Source: Terriglobales bacterium (GTDB lineage: Bacteria; Acidobacteriota; Terriglobia; Terriglobales; Acidobacteriaceae). Taken from it: a stretch of DNA of 51,083 bases. Positions 43,958 through 50,402 of the stretch are shown in pieces. The position numbers were made by a program, and so were the translations under genes. Numbering within the stretch: the stretch's first letter is position 1; each line of letters begins with the position of its first letter. The notes below the pieces were generated by a model that was not told the DNA's origin, made no database searches, and saw nothing but the letters and a program-made list of their open reading frames with translations. Location: assembly GCA_025980765.1 (NCBI GenBank), contig JAICXB010000030.1, positions 1-51,083 of the forward strand. The letters are read 5' to 3'.

Positions 43958-45595
43958 TCAGTGATGGCTCACATGCGAAGCGCCGCCGCCAGATGGAGCC
44001 GAGGCGTGCGCAGGTGAGGGCATTGACATGCGCATAGCTGGAGCTGCGGGCGCAGAATGCGTTGGCATGCGCATCACCGGAGCAGACGGAGCGGAGCGCA
44101 TTACCGGCGCTGATCGCATCACCGGCGCGGGTGCGACAGTGTGAACAGGAGCCGGAGTAACCGCCGCAGCCGGTTTCGCCGGAGCCGCAGGAACCGCGAC
44201 GGTTCCCACCGGAACTGCCGGCGTGACTACTCGATCCGGTCTATCTGATCCGTCTGATCCTATGGAGCGTCGTGGGACACGCCCGATCACGCCAACTGAT
44301 GGTTGGCGGCTCACAACAGGAGTTGCAGGGACAACGCTCGTCGCCGGGGTAGCCGGACTGGCAGGAACGTTTTGAGTGCCGACCAGCGATTGCGCTGGAG
44401 CTGAAGCCGGCGCAGTTGCTTGCGGCATCACCTTCCCGTCAGCCGCGACGATCTTCCTCGAGCGCACAAAACCCCGCGCGATTGAGTCGTTATCTTCATG
44501 CATGATCGCGCGTCTGGCCGGAAGCGGTGAAACCACTCCGTTCTGCACCACAACTACTCCCGGCCCACCACGACGCGGCGGTCGCGGCGGACGATAACGG
44601 GGAGGAAGATTTCTCAGCGGCGGCACTGCCTGCCATGTTGTCCAGTTATTGCCCGGACTCCAGCACCATCCATAGCCGTTCACGAACTGCCAGGCACCAT
44701 AGCGATAAGGTGTCCATCCCCATGGATATCCGGAGACAAACATGTAGCCATAGCCGGGGTAGTCCATCCAATAACCATCGGCGAAAGGATCCCAGCCCAA
44801 CGGCATTGAATACGGCCGCCACATATACCCATAGCCCGGAACGTCGAAGTAGTTCCCGTAGGCCGTCAGATCGGCCATTCCGTAATCAATGCCCGAATTG
44901 TTGCCCACCACCGCGGCCGCGGCCACTTCTCGCTGATGATCTTCGGCACGCTGCGAATCCCATTGATCGTAGGTCTCTTGATCGACCCCTTTAGCCAACT
45001 GATATCGGTCAGGATCGTCAGAGTCGATACGAATGGTCTCGCCTTTCTTCACCGCGACTTCCGATCCACCGCGTGCCGCGACCTGCACTTCCCCGCTGAA
45101 TACCGCCAACTCTTCGCCGGCTTTTTCTGAATCGATACGGAAATGCGCGGAATGCGTCAAATGCAGAGTCTCAGCGGCAAACTGCACCTGGAATTCATCT
45201 CCATCGCGATGATGGACGTCGAAATATGCTGTCCCATCCTGCAGCACAAGGGTTGAAAGACGATTGCCGTTGTTGTCGGAATCGAGTTGCTGAAAATCCA
45301 GGATGGTGTCAGGAGTAAGCCGGGCAGTGCTGCCGTCTTCAAACTCAACTTCGGCTTCCCCATCGCGCGCCCACAGCTTCGACTGGCTGGTCACCGGCAT
45401 GTTCAGGTACGCCGGACTGAATCCACGGCCATCGCTCTTATCAATTTCGACATTTCCATCCACATAGCTCAATCGCACAATGCGCGCGTGAGAGTCAGCG
45501 AAAGCAGCAAGGCTCAGGAGGAAAACAGAAACGAAAAGGGGAAGGAACCGAATTGCTGATCGGAAACTGGACGAGCGCAGTGTGGATGCAGTCAT
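43958..45595 (-). CDS. FecR-domain exported protein with Tyr/Trp-rich repeats and Ala/Pro/Val tail
   Basis: A 545-residue protein. The N-terminal signal peptide is FLPLFVSVFLLSLAAFA. A FecR-type beta domain follows (YVDGNVEIDKSD, LWARDGEAEVEFEDGSTARL, GTAYFDVHHRDGDEF, VFSGEVQVAARGGSEVAVKKG). Then comes an aromatic repeat region (YGYMWRPYSMPLGWDPFADG, YGYMFVSGYPWGWTPYRYG) typical of DUF6600-like acidobacterial proteins, and a disordered Ala/Pro/Met tail with APVMRSAP repeats and a His-rich end. ATG 45595 is preceded by GGAG at good spacing, so I prefer it to ATG 45607. There is no sigma-factor gene nearby, so it is not a classical FecR regulator. Confidence 0.82.
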   Translation of the reverse strand: MTASTLRSSSFRSAIRFLPLFVSVFLLSLAAFADSHARIVRLSYVDGNVEIDKSDGRGFSPAYLNMPVTSQSKLWARDGEAEVEFEDGSTARLTPDTILDFQQLDSDNNGNRLSTLVLQDGTAYFDVHHRDGDEFQVQFAAETLHLTHSAHFRIDSEKAGEELAVFSGEVQVAARGGSEVAVKKGETIRIDSDDPDRYQLAKGVDQETYDQWDSQRAEDHQREVAAAAVVGNNSGIDYGMADLTAYGNYFDVPGYGYMWRPYSMPLGWDPFADGYWMDYPGYGYMFVSGYPWGWTPYRYGAWQFVNGYGWCWSPGNNWTTWQAVPPLRNLPPRYRPPRPPRRGGPGVVVVQNGVVSPLPARRAIMHEDNDSIARGFVRSRKIVAADGKVMPQATAPASAPAQSLVGTQNVPASPATPATSVVPATPVVSRQPSVGVIGRVPRRSIGSDGSDRPDRVVTPAVPVGTVAVPAAPAKPAAAVTPAPVHTVAPAPVMRSAPVMRSAPSAPVMRMPTHSAPAAPAMRMSMPSPAHASAPSGGGASHVSHH

Positions 45596-45661
45596 AACTG
45601 GCTCCATAACTTCAACTTCTACTACTAAATTAGACCACTAACCTAGGGGCAAAGTTGCGAT

Positions 45662-46411
45662 TTATTGTGAAGAGTTGGGAACAACCGGTAGGCCTGCCTT
45701 GCGCAGGATATGCTCCGCCCGCATCTGGGCTATGTGCAATACCGTCTGGTCAGCGCTCAATTGCCGCAATAACGGCGCAATTACCTGCACTTCCTGCAAC
45801 TTGCCGTCATTGGAAAGCTTCTCTAGATTTCCCAAATCCTGGTCGAGTTCCAGCTTTTCGAAACGCCGGTCAAACTCGAGCTTCCGCTCAGCCTCAATGG
45901 TGTTGGAGATACCTTCGAAGATCGACGTCAGCTCCTGGATCGCCTGATTTTCCGACCAGTTATAGCTGGTGTAATGGTGCTCTGTCCCAGAGTCATAGAC
46001 GAGCGTCTTGATTCCGCTCTGCGCGATCGCATGCTTGCGGAACTCGAAGTCGCCAGCAAAATGGCGGGTCTTGTCCGCGAGCGAAAACACGTTTTTCAGC
46101 AACATGTCTGATGCGCGAAAATGTTTGCGCAGTGGCTCCTGCGATTGCGCATCCTGCGTTTGCGAGAGCTGCGCGGCATTGCTCTCAACTGGCCAATTCC
46201 TTACCTGCGGAGAAGTCAAGCCGGTGTCTTGCGAGTCGTAATCCACCTCGCCGTCGTTGTGGACCACCACCACATACGCCGATGGATGCGCCTGCTGCCA
46301 AAAAAACTTAAATGTGACTGTAGCCGGCTGCGAAGTGTTGTTGCTCTGGGCCCATGCAGCGCTCGCGATGGCGAGCGCAAGTATGACAAGCGTTAAAAAC
46401 CGGGTCCTCAT
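45662..46411 (-). CDS. Exported protein of unknown function, overlapping ruvC
   Basis: A 249-residue protein with a signal peptide (RFLTLVILALAIASAAWAQ, residues 4-22). The rest includes FKFFWQQAHPSAYVVVVHND, a central mostly polar region, and a C-terminal helical stretch (KLELDQDLGNLEKLSNDGKL, LLRQLSADQTVLHIAQMRAE). I do not recognise the family. The ATG overlaps the ruvC stop by four bases, so it is translationally coupled to a cytoplasmic DNA-repair gene, an odd pairing. A longer reading lies in ruvC and is rejected. Confidence 0.75.
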   Translation of the reverse strand: MRTRFLTLVILALAIASAAWAQSNNTSQPATVTFKFFWQQAHPSAYVVVVHNDGEVDYDSQDTGLTSPQVRNWPVESNAAQLSQTQDAQSQEPLRKHFRASDMLLKNVFSLADKTRHFAGDFEFRKHAIAQSGIKTLVYDSGTEHHYTSYNWSENQAIQELTSIFEGISNTIEAERKLEFDRRFEKLELDQDLGNLEKLSNDGKLQEVQVIAPLLRQLSADQTVLHIAQMRAEHILRKAGLPVVPNSSQ

Positions 46412-46914
46412 CCTCGACTGGCAACCTCGTACCGCTTCAGCGTGGCATGCGTGTGCAGATGGCAAATCGCGATTGCCAGCGCGTCGGCGGCATCGGCAGG
46501 ACGCGGCGGTTCCGCCAAATGCAGCAGATGCGCGACCATGTGCTGCACCTGAATCTTCTCAGCTTTTCCGTAGCCGACGACTGCCGATTTGATCGACAGC
46601 GGCGAATACTCCGCGACTTCCAGTCCCGCCGACGAAGCGGCCAGCATCGCCACTCCGCGTACTTGTCCCAGCTTCAGCGCGGATTTCGCGTTAACCGAGT
46701 AAAAAACCTCTTCAATTGCGACCATCGCCGGCAAATGGCTGTAAATAATTTTCGACAGATCGGTAAAAACTTTCGCCAGACGCTTCGGCATGGCCTCGCG
46801 TTTGTTGAGCTGAATCGCCCCGGCAATCACGAAATCAAGATTGCCATTTTCCTGCTGATCGACAATGCCATAGCCGGTCAATTCCGTTCCGCAATCGATT
46901 CCCAGCACGCGCAT
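46408..46914 (-). CDS. ruvC: Crossover junction endodeoxyribonuclease RuvC
   Basis: A 168-residue Holliday-junction resolvase. The acidic catalytic residues are visible: D7 (LGIDCGT), E68 (AIEEVFYSVNAKSAL), D141 and D144 (ADAADALAIAI). Length and order of motifs are standard. It is upstream of, and overlaps, the exported protein at 45662-46411. No ruvA or ruvB is in the window. Confidence 0.96.
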   Translation of the reverse strand: MRVLGIDCGTELTGYGIVDQQENGNLDFVIAGAIQLNKREAMPKRLAKVFTDLSKIIYSHLPAMVAIEEVFYSVNAKSALKLGQVRGVAMLAASSAGLEVAEYSPLSIKSAVVGYGKAEKIQVQHMVAHLLHLAEPPRPADAADALAIAICHLHTHATLKRYEVASRG

Positions 46915-46943
46915 CGATTCCGAGTTTAACGCAAAGAAAGCCG

Positions 46944-47100
46944 TTTCAGGTTTCGAGTTTCAGGTTTCAAGTTCAAATCTACGGTGATCGGGTGATTTCG
47001 TGATCGAGCGGTTGATCAAATCAGTTCCCGGTTTTCAAATTACCCGATTACGAAATTACCAAATTACGAAATCCCTCCGTGCCTCCGTGACTCCGTGGTG
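46944..47100. repeat. Repeat block between ruvC and gcdH
   Basis: It contains, in order, a GTTTCAGGTTTCGAGTTTCA-type run (46944-46976) and a decayed member of the AT-rich palindrome family (about 46980-47080: GATCGGGTGATTTCGTGATC, then TTTTCAAATTACCCGATTAC). A CCTCCGTGCCTCCGTGACTC-type run (about 47082-47100) follows. The GTTTC wording recurs at 48349-48640 on the other side of gcdH. Confidence 0.75.
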
Positions 47101-47125
47101 AGCTGGACGTTAGAATTAGTGGCTC

Positions 47126-48307
47126 ATGCCGCCCTTCAAATTCAAAGGTGTAGATTTCCTCGACTTCGACTCGCTGCTTTCCCAGGACGAACTCCTCGTG
47201 CGCGAGAACACTCGCAAGTTCATCGAGGAGAACCTGGTTCCGATCATCGAGCAATGTAATCGCGAAGGCCGTTTTCCCCGCCAGCTGGTCAAGCCCATGG
47301 GCGAGCTCGGGTTTTTCGGCGCCAGCCTCAAAGGATACGGATGCGCCGGCATGTCCAACGTCGAGTACGGACTGGTCATGCAGGAACTCGAGCGCGGAGA
47401 CAGCGGCGTGCGCTCCTTCGTCAGCGTGCAATCCGCGCTGGTGATGTATCCCATTTACGCCTTCGGCAGCGACGCGCAGAAAGAGCAGTGGCTGCCGAAA
47501 CTCGCCACCGGCGAAAAGCTCGGCTGCTTCGGACTCACCGAGCCCGACTTCGGCTCGAATCCCGGCGGCATGCGCACCCGCGCCGCCCGCAAGGGCGATG
47601 AGTACATCCTCAACGGCGAGAAGATGTGGATCACCTCCGGCTCCATCGCCGACATCGCCGTCGTCTGGGCCAAAAGCGACGAGCACGACGGCAAAATCCG
47701 CGGCTTCCTCGTCGAAACCAACCGCCCCGGCTTCAAAGCGCAGGACGTTCACGGCAAGTGGTCTCTCCGCGCCTCCGTCACCTCCGGACTCTCGCTGCAG
47801 GACGTTCACATCCCCGCCGCCAACCTGCTGCCCAAATCCGATGGCCTGAAGTCCCCGCTGATGTGCCTGAACCAGGCCCGTTACGGCATCGCCTGGGGCG
47901 CAATCGGCGCCGCCATGTCCTGCTATGACACCGCACTGCAGTACGCCAAGCTGCGCAAGCAATTCCGCGATCAGCCCATCGCCTCGCACCAGCTAGTCCA
48001 GGAAAAGCTCACCTGGATGATCACCGAGATCAGCAAAGCGCAGTTGCTAGCCCTGCAAGTCGGACGCCTGAAGGACTCAGGCAAAGTCCAGCACCAGCAC
48101 ATCTCCATGGCCAAGCGCAACAACGTCTGGATGGCACTGGAATGCGCCCGCATGGCCCGCGACATCCTCGGCGGCAACGGCATCACCGACGACTATCCCA
48201 TCATGCGCCACATGATGAACCTGGAGTCGGTAAAGACCTACGAAGGCACCCACGACATCCACGCCCTGATCATCGGCGCGAACGTAACCGGCATCGACGC
48301 GTTCTGA
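47126..48307 (+). CDS. gcdH: Glutaryl-CoA dehydrogenase
   Basis: A 393-residue acyl-CoA dehydrogenase that closely matches glutaryl-CoA dehydrogenase. GYGCAGMSNVEYGLVMQELE, SGVRSFVSVQSALVMYPIYA, GCFGLTEPDFGSNPGGM and KWSLRASVTSGL all follow the human enzyme's pattern, including R96, which corresponds to the Arg that binds the substrate's distal carboxylate. The catalytic base is E373 in VKTYEGTHDIH. It oxidises and decarboxylates glutaryl-CoA to crotonyl-CoA (lysine/tryptophan breakdown). Its third codon positions look far more C-rich than those of its neighbours, and it lies between repeat blocks, which suggests separate acquisition. Confidence 0.92.
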   Translation: MPPFKFKGVDFLDFDSLLSQDELLVRENTRKFIEENLVPIIEQCNREGRFPRQLVKPMGELGFFGASLKGYGCAGMSNVEYGLVMQELERGDSGVRSFVSVQSALVMYPIYAFGSDAQKEQWLPKLATGEKLGCFGLTEPDFGSNPGGMRTRAARKGDEYILNGEKMWITSGSIADIAVVWAKSDEHDGKIRGFLVETNRPGFKAQDVHGKWSLRASVTSGLSLQDVHIPAANLLPKSDGLKSPLMCLNQARYGIAWGAIGAAMSCYDTALQYAKLRKQFRDQPIASHQLVQEKLTWMITEISKAQLLALQVGRLKDSGKVQHQHISMAKRNNVWMALECARMARDILGGNGITDDYPIMRHMMNLESVKTYEGTHDIHALIIGANVTGIDAF

Positions 48308-48316
48308 GCCGTCTTC

Positions 48317-48344
48317 ACCACAGAAGACACGGAGAGCACAGAGG
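48317..48344 (+). repeat. CCACAGAGG-type repeat, solo copy after gcdH
   Basis: CCACAGAAGACACGGAGAGC, then ACAGAGGA. Same family as 24174-24202 and 25832-25860. Confidence 0.8.
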
Positions 48345-48348
48345 AAAA

Positions 48349-48640
48349 GCGTTTCGGGTTTCAAGTTTCAGGTTTCGGGCTTTGCCGGAAGCCGGAAGCT
48401 GGGAGCTGGGAGCAATTTTTCCCGGTTTAGCTGATTGCCGAATGCTGACGGCTGATAGCCCCTTTCCGGAGGAAAGGCGTTTCAAGTTTCCGGTTTCAGG
48501 TTTCAACGTCAAGTTAGCGCGACTCTCACCAACAACCGGTTTTCCTGAAACTCGAAACCTGAAACTCGAAACGCCTTTCTTTCCCCAGTGGTTTTCCTGA
48601 AACTCGAAACCCGAAACTCGAAACGCCTTTGTTTTTTCTT
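48349..48640. repeat. GTTTCAAGTTTCAGG palindromes
   Basis: Runs of GTTTC-RGGTTTC-RAGTTTC at 48349-48385 and 48478-48506 face inverted runs CCTGAAACTCGAAAC... at 48543-48577 and 48595-48629, making head-to-head palindromes around unrelated centres. The stretch 48385-48470 carries GGAAGCCGGAAGCTGGGAGC-like and GCTGACGGCTGATAGC-like wording. Together with neighbouring repeats it fills the 779-bp gap between gcdH and the membrane-protein gene; I see no credible ORF there. Confidence 0.75.
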
Positions 48641-48646
48641 TCTTTC

Positions 48647-48906
48647 CTCAGAACAGGGAAAAAATACAGGGAATTTTGCCCACCGGCCCGGGAACTGTGA
48701 GTAACCGCGCTGTTAATTCTTTTGTTTGCTAGAGGCTGGAAGCTGAAAGCCGGCAGCTGCCTTCCAGAGCTGAGGAAACGAACAGGATAGGAACAGGAAA
48801 GCAACGATTTTCTACCCTAAACCATTGCTTTTCCAGCAGCTAGCAGCCAGAAGCCAGCAGCTTTTCAAAAATTAACAGGAAACGAACAGGATAGGAACAG
48901 GAAAGC
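48647..48906 (-). repeat. 260-bp dispersed repeat, copy B (inverted relative to copy A)
   Basis: The reverse complement matches 29271-29529 with about 17 differences by hand. The two internal CTTTCCTGTTCCTATCCTGT blocks are both conserved. The copies face in opposite directions and enclose about 19.1 kb, from the ATP-grasp-like gene to gcdH. Confidence 0.9.
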
Positions 48907-48917
48907 TCCCTTTTTCA

Positions 48918-49047
48918 GAGAGCGGCCGCCCCCCGCCGGATTTTTCACAGGAGCGGCCCGCCCTCGGCCGGATTTTCCACACAGGAGAGCGGCCGCCCCC
49001 GGCCGGATGTTCACACAGGAGAGCGGCCGCCCCCGGCCGGATTTTAG
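48918..49047. repeat. Four tandem ~34-bp GC-rich units with internal palindrome
   Basis: Units begin at 48918, 48951, 48985 and 49019 and are 33, 34, 34 and about 29 bases long. Each reads GAGAGCGGCCGCCCCCGGCC, then GGATTTTTCACACAG with small changes; the second lacks one GA. CGGCCG...CGGCCG makes each unit self-complementary. The last unit is cut off before a unique sequence. Confidence 0.85.
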
Positions 49048-49086
49048 ATGCTGTGCCGGGCGGAGTTTCCTAAAGCCGCCGACCGA

Positions 49087-49530
49087 CTAAGTTGCGGAAG
49101 CGAATAGCAGCCGGACAAGTGCCATGCCCAATGCGAACGCGAACGCATATGGGAAACTCTCAATTTGAACAACTCGCTTTCCGCGACGGCGGAGCAGAGC
49201 CCCAATTCCTGCCATCACTGAGCCGGTGAGAACTGGACTCACAATCAGGCTAATCCCATGAACTCTGGAAGGGTGGAATAGTGGATGCGGAAGTGCGACA
49301 AGGCTCAAAATGCCAGCTAGGATGCCATAGAAGGCACAGGTGAACCATGTGCCGATTCGATGCACAGGCTGTTCTGACTCGAACAATGCAACGCCAACTC
49401 GCGTAAGCGAATCCAGGAGCACTTCAGCGCCAACTTCTAGAATGAATTCAAACAGCAACTCTGCTAATGCGAGCAACCAGTCATCCATGTCAATCCTTGT
49501 CCGCAGTGTGTCCGCAGTAGGTTCGGACAT
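49087..49530 (-). CDS. Small integral membrane protein of unknown function
   Basis: A 147-residue protein with hydrophobic stretches near residues 18-45 (LLALAELLFEFILEVGAEVL), 62-80 (TWFTCAFYGILAGILSLVAL), 92-112 (ISLIVSPVLTGSVMAGIGAL) and 125-145 (SFPYAFAFALGMALVRLLFA). I do not recognise the family. It stands alone in the repeat-rich end of the window. Confidence 0.7.
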   Translation of the reverse strand: MSEPTADTLRTRIDMDDWLLALAELLFEFILEVGAEVLLDSLTRVGVALFESEQPVHRIGTWFTCAFYGILAGILSLVALPHPLFHPSRVHGISLIVSPVLTGSVMAGIGALLRRRGKRVVQIESFPYAFAFALGMALVRLLFASAT

Positions 49531-49776
49531 GCAAGCGTCGTATTCGGCTGGCCATTCCGCCTGAATTGTAGTCAGCGATCAGTTCTTTTGCGGAGGTCCC
49601 AATCCAACCGAGAGGAAACCACCTGGCCTTCGTCGTCTCGGCATTCCCAAGATTTTTTGCGCGGGATTTTCGCGGGAATCGCGTCCGTCACCCAACCAAA
49701 ATTCATTCAGGGTCACCTGTGTTCCGGGGATTGGAAGATAACGGCGGGATGTGATTTTCCTAAGCGATTAAAAAAA
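49531..49776. other. Intergenic stretch without recognisable feature
   Basis: Between the small membrane protein and the tRNA remnant. A 67-codon open frame on the + strand (49588-49791) runs into the tRNA remnant and has no coding character. TTTTTTGCGCGGGATTTTCG and nearby CGCGGGAATCGCG are weakly self-complementary. Confidence 0.5.
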
Positions 49777-49859
<83 letters not shown>

Positions 49860-49866
49860 AGATGAC

Positions 49867-49931
49867 AACGTTCGGAGCTGTTCAAAATCAGAGGGTTACA
49901 ATCGGGAGCATGAATGCGTGACCCTTATTTG
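49867..49931 (+). repeat. Diverged direct repeat, copy 1
   Basis: AACGTTCGGAGCTGTTCA, then AATCAGAGGG, GGGAGCATGAATGCGTGACC, CTTATTTG. A diverged copy in the same orientation is at 50079-50135 (AACGTTCGCAACTGTTCACA, TCAGAGGG, GCAATGAATGCATCACGC, TTATTTTG). The pair lies between the tRNA remnant and the CRISPR-adjacent gene. Confidence 0.7.
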
Positions 49932-49963
49932 ACCCGAACGAATCTGGGTCAAATAAGGGTCAC
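49918..49963. other. Perfect 18-bp hairpin GTGACCCTTATTTGACCC
   Basis: Left arm 49918-49935 (GTGACCCTTATTTGACCC), loop GAACGAATCT, right arm 49946-49963 (GGGTCAAATAAGGGTCAC), with no mismatch. It is followed by AAAAAA, not T residues, so it is not a terminator for the + strand. It begins inside direct-repeat copy 1. Confidence 0.8.
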
Positions 49964-50078
49964 AAAAAACTGAACAACGACCTTCCGGAGTTCACTTCCA
50001 GCAACTCACGCGTTCACTTGAAATGCTAATTGAAAGTGTTTTAGCGGACGGTGAAATGGCAGTTTTCAGTGAAATTAA

Positions 50079-50135
50079 AACGTTCGCAACTGTTCACATC
50101 AGAGGGGGAGCAATGAATGCATCACGCTTATTTTG
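50079..50135 (+). repeat. Diverged direct repeat, copy 2
   Basis: Partner of 49867-49931. It lacks the hairpin's first arm beyond ACGCTTATTTTG and overlaps the 3' end of the small gene at 50099-50392. The two copies are 212 bases apart start to start. Confidence 0.65.
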
Positions 50136-50392
50136 CTGCCATCCTTCTGCATTGATAACGGTAAATATCTCTCAACGGGTGTCTTCCATGCGCGGAAGAA
50201 TTCCAGCGGGTCCTGTGTGCCGACGAACTCACGAGCGAGCTCGAGGCGATTCAGCACTTCCTGTCGCTGCTCTTCGGGAAGATCTTGCGCACGACTCTGG
50301 ACTCCGGCGAAGAACTGTTCCAGGCTCACAACCCATGCCCACTGCTCTATCGCCTTAGCGGAAACGAAACAACGCTTGCCCCATTGCAGCAT
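50099..50392 (-). CDS. Small protein beside the CRISPR array, possibly a truncated gene
   Basis: A 97-codon frame with protein-like composition (IEQWAWVVSLEQFFAGVQSR, LPEEQRQEVLNRLELAREFV, PLEFFRAWKTPVERYLPLS). I do not recognise it. ATG 50392 has no visible ribosome-binding site. The frame is open for another 11 codons upstream, running into the first CRISPR repeat (residues HRGLIEAQFR) until a TGA at 50426-50428. It may be a gene whose 5' part was lost where the array ends, or a small gene read from the array transcript. The array-proximal end lies only 10 bases from the terminal repeat. Confidence 0.5.
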   Translation of the reverse strand: MLQWGKRCFVSAKAIEQWAWVVSLEQFFAGVQSRAQDLPEEQRQEVLNRLELAREFVGTQDPLEFFRAWKTPVERYLPLSMQKDGSKISVMHSLLPL

Positions 50393-50402
50393 GCGGAACT
50401 GA

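Noticed and set aside
43958..45595. FecR-type anti-sigma regulator
   Set aside because: There is no sigma factor gene nearby, and the protein is exported with a long aromatic and Ala/Pro tail, unlike a signalling FecR.
49918..49963. Rho-independent terminator
   Set aside because: The hairpin is perfect but followed by A residues on the + strand and by mixed bases on the - strand.
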